From NCBI RefSeq assembly GCF_000255295.1, contig NC_017030.1, forward strand, positions 372,001-436,000: a stretch of DNA of 64,000 bases. The letters run 5' to 3'. The stretch's first letter is position 1; every line of letters starts with the position of its first letter. The translations under genes were made by a program, and so were the position numbers. The notes below the pieces were generated by a model. It saw only the letters and a program-made list of their open reading frames with translations, made no database searches and had not been told where the DNA came from. Below are positions 52,372 to 60,613 of this stretch, piece by piece. The stretch is from Corallococcus coralloides DSM 2259 (lineage in GTDB: Bacteria; Myxococcota; Myxococcia; Myxococcales; Myxococcaceae).

Positions 52372-53744
52372 GGGGCCTCGCGCCGCCGGCCGCGGCGCGT
52401 CGATGGAAGCAGGGGAAGCAGGGGAAGCAAGGGAAGCAGGAACAGCGGAAGCAGCATGCCCGCGGGCGCGGCGGTGCAGCCGGAGGACGGCTTCGGCTTC
52501 GGGTCGGAAGGCGTGCCCGCGTCCTCCACCGGCTGCGCGCCCGCGTCCGGCACGCCCGCGTCCGGAACGCCATCCGGGTAGAGCGGCGCGCCAATCGTCT
52601 CCGCGACCTGGGGCCAGCGCGACGGACACAGCTCGCGCACGGGCGTGCCCGCCGGGCACTGATGGCTGCCCTGGATCTGCTCCAGGCTGAAGAGGGGCTC
52701 CCACGTGGTGCCGTCGTCGCTGCTGCGCGCCAGCGACCAGTCATGCAGCCACGGCGAGCCGCAGCCGTAGATGACGTCTCCCACGCGCGTCACGCACGCG
52801 TTGCCGGTGGGCAGCACCAGCTTGGAGAAGGCTCCGCCCTGCTGGCTGCGGAAGAAGGAGTTGTACGTGGACACCCACGCGGTGCCGCCATCGGCGGAGA
52901 CGTCCATGTTGATGAACACGTCGTCGATCCCGGCGCCCGTGCGCGCGGTGAAGGTGCGCCCGCCGTCCGTGCTGTGCAGGATGTGCGTGTAGCCCTGCGC
53001 GGACACGCGCGCCCAGACGCCGAGCGGCTCCACGGGGTCTGTCGCCGTCACCACGAAGTCGAACGGGCGCACCAGGTCCGGGAAGGCCTGCGGCAACTCC
53101 TCCCACGTCTCGCCCGCGTCGTCGCTGCGGAACAGGTACATGCGCGCCGTGTCCGACGCGGACACGTAGAGCGTGCGCGGATCCGCGGTGGACACGCGCA
53201 CCGCGGAGAAGAGGACCCCCGCGCGCTGGAGCCCCAACGGCCGCCACGTCTCCCCGCCGTCCTCCGAGCGGAACACCCCGTTCGTCGCCAGCGTGGAGCG
53301 GCCCGTGGCCACGTACAGCACCGCGTCATCCGTGGGGTGCGCCGCGAGCCCCGTCACCCAGGTGTCCTTGAACGCCGGGTGCGACGTCCACGAACACGCT
53401 CCGTCCTTCGAGGACAAGAGCGCGTTGCCGGTGGCCGCCAGGATTTCCCCTGTCTCGCGCCAGACGAAGGACTCCGGTCGCCAGCCGCCATACCCCATGG
53501 CATCCGGACACACCCAGCGCCACGTCCGCCCACTGTCGCGCGAGATGACCGCGCCGAACGTGGCCCCCACGAAGAAGTCCTCGGTGTGGCCCCGCCGCAG
53601 CGTGACGTTGGACGTCTCCGGCAGGCCCGCGTGCGCCCACGCCGCGCCCGAGCTCAGCGAGCTCAGGAGGCCGGCCACCGCCGCCCCCCGCCAACCCCCC
53701 GTCATTCGTCGCGTTCGCATCCGGCGCTCCGGGGCAGGCCTCAT
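52368..53744 (-). CDS. BNR-repeat (sialidase/Vps10-like propeller) surface protein with MYXO-CTERM-like anchor
   Basis: 458 aa; signal peptide after a basic leader (residues ~15-37, GGWRGAAVAGLLSSLSSGAAWA). Asp-box repeats S-x-D-x-G-x-T-W are plain: SRDSGRTWRW, SEDGGETWRP, SDDAGETWEE, STDGGRTFTA, SSDDGTTWEP. After a Pro/Lys linker the C-terminus is GCTAAPAG, a hydrophobic run of Leu/Pro repeats and RRGRRREAP, the Cys-hydrophobic-Arg layout of MYXO-CTERM sorting signals. First gene of the four-gene operon. Probably exported to the cell surface; binding partner unknown. Confidence 0.82.
   Translation of the reverse strand: MRPAPERRMRTRRMTGGWRGAAVAGLLSSLSSGAAWAHAGLPETSNVTLRRGHTEDFFVGATFGAVISRDSGRTWRWVCPDAMGYGGWRPESFVWRETGEILAATGNALLSSKDGACSWTSHPAFKDTWVTGLAAHPTDDAVLYVATGRSTLATNGVFRSEDGGETWRPLGLQRAGVLFSAVRVSTADPRTLYVSASDTARMYLFRSDDAGETWEELPQAFPDLVRPFDFVVTATDPVEPLGVWARVSAQGYTHILHSTDGGRTFTARTGAGIDDVFINMDVSADGGTAWVSTYNSFFRSQQGGAFSKLVLPTGNACVTRVGDVIYGCGSPWLHDWSLARSSDDGTTWEPLFSLEQIQGSHQCPAGTPVRELCPSRWPQVAETIGAPLYPDGVPDAGVPDAGAQPVEDAGTPSDPKPKPSSGCTAAPAGMLLPLFLLPLLPLLPLLPSTRRGRRREAP
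52406..52439. repeat. Short 9-bp tandem repeat in the anchor-coding part
   Basis: GAAGCAGGG is repeated three to four times (one copy with A for G), encoding Leu-Pro-Leu units of the C-terminal hydrophobic anchor on the minus strand. Slippage would change anchor length in steps of three residues without frameshift. Confidence 0.7.
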
Positions 53745-53843
53745 GGCCCCCCACGATAACGTCCGGCCCGCGCCTGCATAGCGGTGCGTGCGGACCGAAA
53801 GTCGCCCCTCCCCGAAGCGCCCGGCAGGGGAGCGGCCGCGCGG

Positions 53844-54689
53844 TCACTGTTTCCCGGCGGGCACGTCCAGGACGGTGGGCAGGTCCAGAACGGTGAGTGT
53901 GGCGATGCCCATGTTCGCCGTGAGCCCCGACGGCTGGACGCAGGCCGCCAGCGTGGTGAGCGTGGGCACGGCGGTGACCAGGCGCACGCCGTGGCCTGTG
54001 TGACGCCCGGAGCCGATGAGCCCCTCGGACGTGAAGACCTGCATCCCTCCGTCCACGACGGCCTCCACGCGGGCCAGCTCCACGGAGGACTTCTCCCCGT
54101 TGGACCAGGTCACGGTGGCGGTGGATGCACCGCCCGTGCCGCCGATGCAGGTCGCGCGCTTCAGGTGCTGCGTCTCCATGCCCACGGCCACCATCACCAC
54201 GCCGTCGTTGACGGGGCAGCCGTTGAACTGGAGCGACTCGCGCTGCACGGCGTTCCGGGGCGTGGTGAGCAGCAGCCCGGGACGGTAGGCCTGCTGGAGC
54301 GACCCCGAGCACACCACCACCGGCGCCTCCCCCAGCGCCCGCGCCGCGTCCGTCATCGATGCCGGCAGCTCCGCCTGCGCCAGCGCCTCCTCTCCCCACA
54401 CCGCGTCATCCGCCGGGGCCGCGTCCTCTGCTGGCACAGGCGCCTCGGCCTGCACCCGAGCTTCGGGCGCCTTGGCCTGCGCCGGAGCTTCGGGCGCCTT
54501 GGCCTGCGCCGGGGTTTCGGCCGGCGCCGGAGCTTCGGGAGCTTCGGGGGCCTCGGGCTCATTGGCGCGGGCGGTTCCGGACGCGAGCATCAGCAGGCAG
54601 CCGCCTCGCGCGAAGAGGTTCAGCGCGCGGCGCGAGTGGGACGACTCCAGGACCTTGAGAGAACGGAAGGAAGCGGGGCGCGACGTCAT
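53844..54689 (-). CDS. Exported protein with Ala/Pro/Glu repeats, function unknown
   Basis: 281 aa from ATG 54689. A Sec-type signal (RRALNLFARGGCLLMLASGTARA) is followed by ~75 residues of repeats of the PAQAKAPEA kind and then a compact domain (ALGEAPVVVCSGSLQQAYRPGLLL … VTWSNGEKSSVELARVEAVVDGG … VLDLPTVLDVPAGKQ) with four Cys, possibly two disulfides. I recognise no family. The repeat region resembles periplasm-spanning linkers. It is divergent from the cNMP-fold gene at 54970 across ~280 bases in which I see no further gene. Confidence 0.7.
   Translation of the reverse strand: MTSRPASFRSLKVLESSHSRRALNLFARGGCLLMLASGTARANEPEAPEAPEAPAPAETPAQAKAPEAPAQAKAPEARVQAEAPVPAEDAAPADDAVWGEEALAQAELPASMTDAARALGEAPVVVCSGSLQQAYRPGLLLTTPRNAVQRESLQFNGCPVNDGVVMVAVGMETQHLKRATCIGGTGGASTATVTWSNGEKSSVELARVEAVVDGGMQVFTSEGLIGSGRHTGHGVRLVTAVPTLTTLAACVQPSGLTANMGIATLTVLDLPTVLDVPAGKQ
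54458..54511 (-). repeat. Two perfect 27-bp tandem copies in the repeat-linker region
   Basis: Bases 54458-54484 and 54485-54511 are identical and encode the nine-residue unit PAQAKAPEA twice; a degenerate third copy lies beside them. Length polymorphism between strains is likely. Confidence 0.85.
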
Positions 54690-54969
54690 GAGGGAAGACA
54701 CCTTGGGTAGGAGTCCCTGGGGCAGGGATGCCAGAAGGTGGGGAATCCCTCTCACGCAAGACAGCCACCCCGAAGCGCAGGGTTCATGCAGCCCCCAACC
54801 TCTCAGGTTTTGCGCATCCGATTCGCGCGGTGGACAGTGTGTCCAAGGCCTGCCGCTCCTCACCGCGCTGGCTGGCTTTCCCTGTTTCAGAATGCTACGG
54901 AATCAGGGTCCCGGACCCAGGCGTGGACCCCCTTTGTCCGCCAGGGTGTCCGGGAGGGACGACAAGGCC

Positions 54970-56148
54970 GTGACTCCAGACGATTCGAACGTGGGTGACG
55001 TGGCCGCGGGCCCTGGCTCCAGCGTCACGCGGGGCGTGTGGGCGCGGGTGATGAAGGGCGCGGTGGAGGACGCGGTGCGTGCCTACGAGGCGATGGGCGC
55101 GGGGCAGCGCGAGCGGGTCCTGGAGGAGGCGCTGGTGGTGCCCGCCGACACGCGCACCCGGCTGGTGGAGGTGCTGCGGCAGGCGCGCGACTTCGCGGGC
55201 GCGGCGCGGCTGCTGGAGTCGGATGGAGACGACCGGGGCGCGGCGCCGCTGTACGAACAGGCGGGAGCGCCGCTCCTTGCGGCGGAGGCGTGGCTGAGGG
55301 TGGGGGAGCAGGCCCGCGCGGCGGCGGCCTTCGAGCGGGCCGGTTCGCTGGAGCAGGCGCTGTCGCTGTACCAGGCGCTGGGCGCGCGCGAGTCGCTGGC
55401 GCACCTCCTGGGCCGCATGCACCGGCCCATGGAGGCGGCGCAGGTGTTCCGGGTGCTGGGCAACGCGCACGCGGAGCTGGAGATGCTGCGCGCGGTGCCC
55501 GCGGACGACGCTCAGCGGCCGGAGGCGGTCCTGCGCATGTGCGAGCTGCTGGACGCGGAGGGCGCGACGTGGCGCGCGCTGGTGCTCCTGGCGGACGGCA
55601 TCAAGCACGCGTCGGGGGCGGGGCTGCTGCTGCTCCAGGCGGAGCAGGCGCGGCTGCTCCAGCAGCTGGGGCTCGCGTCGGCGCCGGAGGGCTCGGTCGC
55701 GGCGGAGAAGGCGCCGCCGGTGGTGGATGGCTATGGCTATCTGAAAGCCATTCCCATCTTCGATGGTCTGTCTTTGGAAGACATGCGCGACCTCTACCGC
55801 CTGGCCCGGCCCGTGCTGGTGCCTGCGGGGACGACGGTGCTGGAGAAGGGCGCGAAGGGGATGGGGCTGGTGGTGCTGCTGGAGGGCATGGTGAGCGTGT
55901 CCACCGGCCCGGGCCCGGACGCGCGCCAGCTCAACATGCTGGGGCCGGGCGCGTTCCTGGGGGAGATTTCCCTCATCCTGGACAGCCCGGTGACCGCGCA
56001 CGTGCGCGCGCACACGGTGGTGCGCGCCCTGCGCGTCACGCGGACGGACTTCCAATACTTCCTGGAGACGCACGAGGCCGCGGCCCTGCGCATCTACCGG
56101 CTCTTCACCCAGAGCCTGGCGGAGCGCGTGAAGGCGCTGAGCGGGTGA
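54970..56148 (+). CDS. Cyclic-nucleotide-binding-fold protein with N-terminal helical repeats
   Basis: 392 aa from a GTG at 54970, with GGGAGGG about 12 bases upstream; an ATG at 54892 lacks a ribosome site. Residues ~15-230 are TPR-like helices (AVEDAVRAYEAMGAGQRERV, RAAAAFERAGSLEQALSLYQ). The C-terminal ~130 residues are a cNMP-binding beta-roll (LKAIPIFDGLSLEDMRDLYRLARPVLVPAGTTVLEKGAKGMGLVVLLEGMVSV). In the phosphate cassette LGEISLILDSPVTAHV the Arg that binds cyclic-nucleotide phosphate is Val, so it may not bind cAMP. No DNA-binding domain. Similar in plan to the protein at 56845-57996. Confidence 0.82.
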   Translation: MTPDDSNVGDVAAGPGSSVTRGVWARVMKGAVEDAVRAYEAMGAGQRERVLEEALVVPADTRTRLVEVLRQARDFAGAARLLESDGDDRGAAPLYEQAGAPLLAAEAWLRVGEQARAAAAFERAGSLEQALSLYQALGARESLAHLLGRMHRPMEAAQVFRVLGNAHAELEMLRAVPADDAQRPEAVLRMCELLDAEGATWRALVLLADGIKHASGAGLLLLQAEQARLLQQLGLASAPEGSVAAEKAPPVVDGYGYLKAIPIFDGLSLEDMRDLYRLARPVLVPAGTTVLEKGAKGMGLVVLLEGMVSVSTGPGPDARQLNMLGPGAFLGEISLILDSPVTAHVRAHTVVRALRVTRTDFQYFLETHEAAALRIYRLFTQSLAERVKALSG

Positions 56149-56176
56149 GAAGAGGGGTGCAGCTGCTCAGCGGCGC

Positions 56177-56626
56177 TCATCGCTTCGGGAAGGCCTGCCG
56201 GAACTCATTCAGCGCCGCTGTCAGGTCTCCTCGCGCCGCATCGCCTTCGGGAAGGGCGCTTTCTGGGCGGGAGAGGAATTCGTCCACTCCTGATAGGAGG
56301 GCCTGGCACAAGGCTTTGGACTCCACCTGGCCCAGGGACGTCGCGCCACAGGTCAAACTGAGCTTGCCTTGAGAGGACTTCCGGAACCAGACGGAGAAGG
56401 ATGAGTCCACTCCGATGAAGCGGTGCTCCGTTTCGCTGCTGGTCAGGAGGATCCGCACGCCGTCGAGCAGCCCGACCATGGCCAGGACGATCATCATTGC
56501 CTGATCAGGCTTCCTCCCCTTGGAGGTGCAGGTCCACTCATCCGTGGTGAAGGTCATGTGACCCAGGTCGAACCCCGAATGAGGGGGGCCCAGTTGGCCA
56601 GTCCACTCACACTCGAATCTCAGCAT
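56177..56626 (-). CDS. Small hypothetical protein, possibly an orphan immunity protein
   Basis: 149 aa from ATG 56626, preceded by GGAGGAGG. GC is somewhat lower than in neighbours. The sequence (MLRFECEWTGQLGPPH, TFTTDEWTCTSKGRKPDQA, MMIVLAMVGLLDGVRILLTS) suggests a compact alpha/beta protein without signal peptide or catalytic motif. Such small, lower-GC, solitary genes in myxobacteria are often immunity genes separated from their toxins, but nothing here proves it. It lies between two cNMP-fold genes with which it shares no evident function. Confidence 0.55.
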   Translation of the reverse strand: MLRFECEWTGQLGPPHSGFDLGHMTFTTDEWTCTSKGRKPDQAMMIVLAMVGLLDGVRILLTSSETEHRFIGVDSSFSVWFRKSSQGKLSLTCGATSLGQVESKALCQALLSGVDEFLSRPESALPEGDAARGDLTAALNEFRQAFPKR

Positions 56627-56844
56627 CGTGGTGTCCTCCTCCCAGGACCGGGAACACGGTGATGACACGGTTACCGTCCGCGGCGCCAACAGGCGCAACG
56701 ATGACGGCTCTCAGCCTTTGAGCTGCCGGTATCCGACCTGTCCCTGCATCGGGCAGGCCCAGGTCGGTTCGCACTCTCCGGTTCTTCACTCCCGGTCTTT
56801 CCGGACGGGTGCGCGCGACCCGCGCCTGCGCTACATGGGGCCGC

Positions 56845-57996
56845 ATGGCGGACCTCAAATCCCGGGCGGCGGCCCTCGCCGCGAACGGTGAGCTGGACGC
56901 GGCGCTGGCCGCCTACCAGGACGCACTGCGTGCGGACCCCGGCGATCCGGAGCTGCACCAGCGCGTCGCGGAGCTGCTCGAGTGGCTGGAGCGCACCCCG
57001 GAGGCCGCCCACGCCTACGACGACGCGGCGCTCGCCTGGACCCGCGCGGGAGGGCTGCTGCGCGCGGTGGCCGCCACGGTGCTGTCGCGGGGCCTGCGGG
57101 GCGCGCGTCCCAAGACGGTGCGCGCGGTGGCGGAGCGCTTCGCCCTGCCGCCCGGCGCGCTGGCCCCCACCTTCGCCTGGGTGGCTGACGGCAAGGACCC
57201 GGGCGTGCCCGTGCTGTCCGGCGTGGGGCGCGACGCCTTCGTGGCGCTGGTGGAGGCGCTGGAGGTGCGCGCCTTCTGGCCGGGCCAGCGCGTGGTGGAG
57301 GAGGGACAGCCGGGCGACTCCATGTTCGCGCTGGTGGAGGGCCGCGCGGAGGTGACGCGCCGGGTGGAGGGCAACGCGCGCCAGGTCGTGGCCACGCTGG
57401 GGCCGGGGGACTTCTTCGGCGAGGTGGCGCTGGTGTCCGAAGGGCCCAGGCTGGCCAGCGTGGAGGTGCGTGAGCGCTCCGTGCTGCTGGAGTTCAAGCG
57501 CCCCTCCCTGGCCCGCGTCAGCGCGGCGCACCCGGAGGTGGACGCGGCCGTGCACGCCTTCTACCAGCGCCGGCTGGTGGACAACCTGCTGCGCACCAGC
57601 CCCCTGTTCACCAACCTGTCGCCCGCGCTGAAGCAGGCGATGTCGCGCGAGTTCGACCTGCGCGCCGTGCCCGCGGGCCAGGTGCTCCTCACGCAGGGGC
57701 AGCCGGGCGACGCCTTCTACCTGCTCCTGCGCGGCCAGTGTCAGCTGTCACTGGAGCAGCCGGGCCGCATCGTGTTGCTGCCGGAGCTGCGCGAAGGCGA
57801 CGTGTTCGGTGAAATCTCCCTGCTGCTGGACAAGCCCGTGTCCGCGACGGTGCGCACGAAGACAGCGTGCGTGGTGCTGCGCCTGGAGCGCGCCGCCTTC
57901 GAGCGGCACGTCGTGAGCCAGCCCGGCCTCAAGGGCCAGCTCATGCGCATGGGCACGGAGCGCCTCCAGCAGACCGCGAAGGCGCTCTTCGTTTGA
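56845..57996 (+). CDS. Protein with TPR-like region and two cyclic-nucleotide-binding folds
   Basis: 383 aa from ATG 56845. N-terminal ~110 residues: TPR-like helices (AALAAYQDALRADPGDPELHQ, LEWLERTPEAAHAYDDAALA). Then two cNMP-binding beta-rolls: the first (~130-235) has the cassette FFGEVALVSEGPRLASV with the phosphate-binding Arg present; the second (~255-370) has VFGEISLLLDKPVSATV with Val in that place. Only the first looks competent to bind a cyclic nucleotide. No output domain, so it is likely a regulatory or adaptor protein like its neighbour at 54970. Confidence 0.85.
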   Translation: MADLKSRAAALAANGELDAALAAYQDALRADPGDPELHQRVAELLEWLERTPEAAHAYDDAALAWTRAGGLLRAVAATVLSRGLRGARPKTVRAVAERFALPPGALAPTFAWVADGKDPGVPVLSGVGRDAFVALVEALEVRAFWPGQRVVEEGQPGDSMFALVEGRAEVTRRVEGNARQVVATLGPGDFFGEVALVSEGPRLASVEVRERSVLLEFKRPSLARVSAAHPEVDAAVHAFYQRRLVDNLLRTSPLFTNLSPALKQAMSREFDLRAVPAGQVLLTQGQPGDAFYLLLRGQCQLSLEQPGRIVLLPELREGDVFGEISLLLDKPVSATVRTKTACVVLRLERAAFERHVVSQPGLKGQLMRMGTERLQQTAKALFV

Positions 57997-58015
57997 AGTG
58001 AGGCGTGAAAGCGCG

Positions 58016-59305
58016 TCAGGCCTCCGCGTCCAGCTGCACGGGGTGCTCGCGCAGCCAGTCCTGCGCGCGGCGGATCCGCTCGGCGCCGGATGCGCGGCCC
58101 TCCTTCTCCAGGAGCTGCCGGTAGGGCTCCAGCTGCTCCGGCGTCCACGCGGGCAGGGCCTTCAGGTCCGCGAGCGCCACCAGCTCCTCCGCGCTCCGTC
58201 CCTTCGCCTCCTGCCGCGCGGTGAGCAGCGCCGCCAGCACCAGCCGCGCGGGCTCCGCCTCGAAGGCGATGGCCGCGTCGGTGAGCCACTCGCGCGTGGG
58301 CTCGTCCGCCGCCGGGTCCTTCGCTCCCTCGCGCATGCGCTCCAGCATCCCTTCGAGGAAGTCCGCGTCCACCGCGCCCTTCACCGCGCGCAGGAGCGCG
58401 GCGATGACCTGCCTCCGCGCTTCCGGCTCCTTGGGCTGGGACTTCATCGCGCGCAGCGGCTCCCACAGCGCGACGGTGAGCCACAGCTCCTCTTCCGGAG
58501 AGAAGACGGACGGCGTGGCCGGGTCGCGCAGCTTCGCCTCCACCCGCTGCGCGCGCTCCTTCGCCTCGCGCGAGATGCGCTCCACCAGCGCGGGGTCCGC
58601 CTGCACGTGCTTCACCAGCGCGTCCAGCTCGCCGGCCTCCGCCTTGCGCAGCGCCTCCGAGGCCTCGGGCGTGAGGTCCTCCTGCTCCATGCCCGCGACC
58701 AGGGACTCGTACTTGCGCACCACCTCCGCGTGCTTCTGGCTCCACTCGCGGAACTGCACGTCGAAGACGACGTCCAGCACGGGGTTGTCCTCCGGCCGCA
58801 CCTTGCCCGTCTTCTTCGCCGCCGTGGCCAGGAGCGCGCCCACGCACAGCGCGCGCCGCTCCTCCGGCGTGCGTCCGCTCTTCGCCGCCTGCGCGAGCAG
58901 CCCCGCGCCCAGCTTCTCCTGGAAGCCGCGCGTGCCCAGCTCCCGCACCACGCCCACGCGCAGGCTGTTACGCGCCTCCAGTGCGTCCAGGCCTTCCTGC
59001 GCGGCCAGCTTCGCGAGCGCCTGGCCCACGTGGTCGCTGAAGGCCTTGTCGTCATAGCGGAGCCCCGGCTGGGGCCCCGCGGCCTGGAGCAGCACGCCCA
59101 GGTGCTCCAGCGCCTGGGACAGGCGGGACACGTCCGCGTCGCCCAGGAGCGACATGGCCGCCTCCAGGTCCTGCTTCAGCGGGTGGGCGGGGGCGGTGGG
59201 AGGCGGCGCGGCTTTCGCGCGGTCCTCGGCGGCATGACAGGCCTTGTACTTCTTCCCGCTGCCACAGGGGCACGGGTCGTTGCGGCCGGGCTTGGAAGGG
59301 CTCAC
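58016..59305 (-). CDS. SEC-C motif protein
   Basis: 429 aa. A SEC-C zinc-binding motif stands at the N-terminus: GRNDPCPCGSGKKYKACH (Cys-x-Cys-x8-Cys-His). The rest is helical and highly charged, without a recognised fold (YDDKAFSDHVGQALAKLAAQEG, VLDVVFDVQFREWSQKHAEVVRKY). SEC-C is usually at the C-terminus of SecA, where it binds SecB, so its use at the N-terminus may recruit the protein to SecB or to ribosomes; that is inference. It follows a terminator and is convergent with the cNMP-fold gene. Confidence 0.82.
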   Translation of the reverse strand: MSPSKPGRNDPCPCGSGKKYKACHAAEDRAKAAPPPTAPAHPLKQDLEAAMSLLGDADVSRLSQALEHLGVLLQAAGPQPGLRYDDKAFSDHVGQALAKLAAQEGLDALEARNSLRVGVVRELGTRGFQEKLGAGLLAQAAKSGRTPEERRALCVGALLATAAKKTGKVRPEDNPVLDVVFDVQFREWSQKHAEVVRKYESLVAGMEQEDLTPEASEALRKAEAGELDALVKHVQADPALVERISREAKERAQRVEAKLRDPATPSVFSPEEELWLTVALWEPLRAMKSQPKEPEARRQVIAALLRAVKGAVDADFLEGMLERMREGAKDPAADEPTREWLTDAAIAFEAEPARLVLAALLTARQEAKGRSAEELVALADLKALPAWTPEQLEPYRQLLEKEGRASGAERIRRAQDWLREHPVQLDAEA

Positions 59306-59327
59306 GGCTTGGCACCGTAAGCGAAAG

Positions 59328-59364
59328 CGCCCGGCCCTTCCATGAACGGAAGGAGCCGGGCGCC
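59328..59364 (-). terminator. Long hairpin terminator after the FadL gene
   Basis: GCGCCCGGC and CTTCC (59328-59342) pair with GGAAG and GCCGGGCGC (59349-59364) around ATGAAC with one internal mismatch, giving a ~14-bp stem. On the minus strand it is followed by TTTCGCTTA. It separates the lipase-FadL operon from the SEC-C gene. Confidence 0.7.
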
Positions 59365-59391
59365 CCGGTGCTTCAGGAAGTGCTCAGCCGG

Positions 59392-60582
59392 TTACTGGAG
59401 GTTGAAGCCCAGCGTCAGGCCCAGCACGTGCGCGTTGCCGGAGTACGTGCCCGGCATGCCCGGGGCCGTGCTCTCCTTGTCCGCCAGCGCGACGAACTGG
59501 TAGCCCAGGTCCGCGCGGAACGGCTTGAACTGGTAGCCCGCGCCCACGGACACCTTGAAGCGGTTGGCGTCCGGGAGGTCCGGCGTCAGCGTGTTGTTGG
59601 GGCTGGGGGACGGGTCGTACGTGAAGCCCAGGCGCACCTGCAGCGCGTCCGTCACGCCGTACTCACCGCCCAGCGAGTACTTCCACTTCGCACGCCAGCG
59701 CTTGGGCAGCGGGTTGTCGATGGACGGGTTCTCGAAGCGGATGGCCAGCTCCGAGAACGTGGACCAGTCCACCCAGCTCGCGTCGAACGCCAGCAGCAGG
59801 TTGTTCAGCGGCCGGTACGCCAGGCCCGCCGTCACGGTGGACGGCAGGACGACGTCCGCGTGCGCCTTCTGGTCCGTCAGCCGGCTCTGGAACTCCACCG
59901 GGATGTTCTGGAAGTCCGCCTGGCCCTGGAACGCGATGTCGATGGCGCTGCGGTAGTGCAGGCCCATGTCCAGGTTGTCCAGCAGCTTGGCCTGCACGCC
60001 GATGTTGAAGCCGGAGCCCCAGTCCGCGCCGCCCAGGTGGACGGAGCCCTCGCTGTTCACGAAGTCCAGGCCGCGCGTCAGCTCGATGGTGGCCCGGGCG
60101 ATGTCCAGACCCGCGCCGAAGCGGAAGCGCGGGTGCAGCTCATACGCGAACGACGGGTTGATGTAGTACGTCGCCAGCGAGGACTCGTAGCCGCGGAAGC
60201 GGCCGCTGAAGCCCTCCTCCCAGCGGCTGCGCGCGCCGTACGGCGTGAACACGCCGACGCCGAACGCCGCCTTCTCGAACGGCTTGTAGACCACGAACAG
60301 GTGCGGGGGAGGAGACAGCGTGGTGCGCTGCCCTTCCGCCTCCATGTTCGGCCGCTGGAACGTGATGCTGGGGAGGATGCCCGTGTCGCCGAGCGTGATG
60401 TCGAGCTTCTTCACGCCGACCATGTTCGCCACGTTGTAATAGATGGAGGACGAGTCCTCCAGCCATGCCGTGGCGGCGCCGCCCGCGCCGGTGGCGCGAG
60501 CGCTGTGGGTGTCGACCTGGAATCCCGCGGCCTGGCTGGTACCGGCCGCCAGGATCGCCACGAGGGAGAGTGTCTTTTTCAT
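59392..60582 (-). CDS. fadL: FadL/OmpP1-type outer-membrane fatty acid transporter
   Basis: 396 aa with signal peptide (MKKTLSLVAILAAGTSQAAG). The mature N-terminus FQVDTHSARATGAGGAATAWLEDSSSIYYNVANM is the diagnostic FadL plug-region pattern. Fourteen-strand barrel features follow (FGVGVFTPYGARSRWEEGFSGRFRG, GFNIGVQAKLLDNLDMGLHYRSAIDIAFQG, YRPLNNLLLAFDASWVDWSTF) and the last strand ends HVLGLTLGFNLQ. It moves long-chain fatty acids across the outer membrane. The gene follows the lipase gene by 31 bases in the same direction, so they are one operon. Confidence 0.93.
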   Translation of the reverse strand: MKKTLSLVAILAAGTSQAAGFQVDTHSARATGAGGAATAWLEDSSSIYYNVANMVGVKKLDITLGDTGILPSITFQRPNMEAEGQRTTLSPPPHLFVVYKPFEKAAFGVGVFTPYGARSRWEEGFSGRFRGYESSLATYYINPSFAYELHPRFRFGAGLDIARATIELTRGLDFVNSEGSVHLGGADWGSGFNIGVQAKLLDNLDMGLHYRSAIDIAFQGQADFQNIPVEFQSRLTDQKAHADVVLPSTVTAGLAYRPLNNLLLAFDASWVDWSTFSELAIRFENPSIDNPLPKRWRAKWKYSLGGEYGVTDALQVRLGFTYDPSPSPNNTLTPDLPDANRFKVSVGAGYQFKPFRADLGYQFVALADKESTAPGMPGTYSGNAHVLGLTLGFNLQ

Positions 60583-60613
60583 GGGTGTTTGATTCCTCTC
60601 TCAGTGGTTCGCG

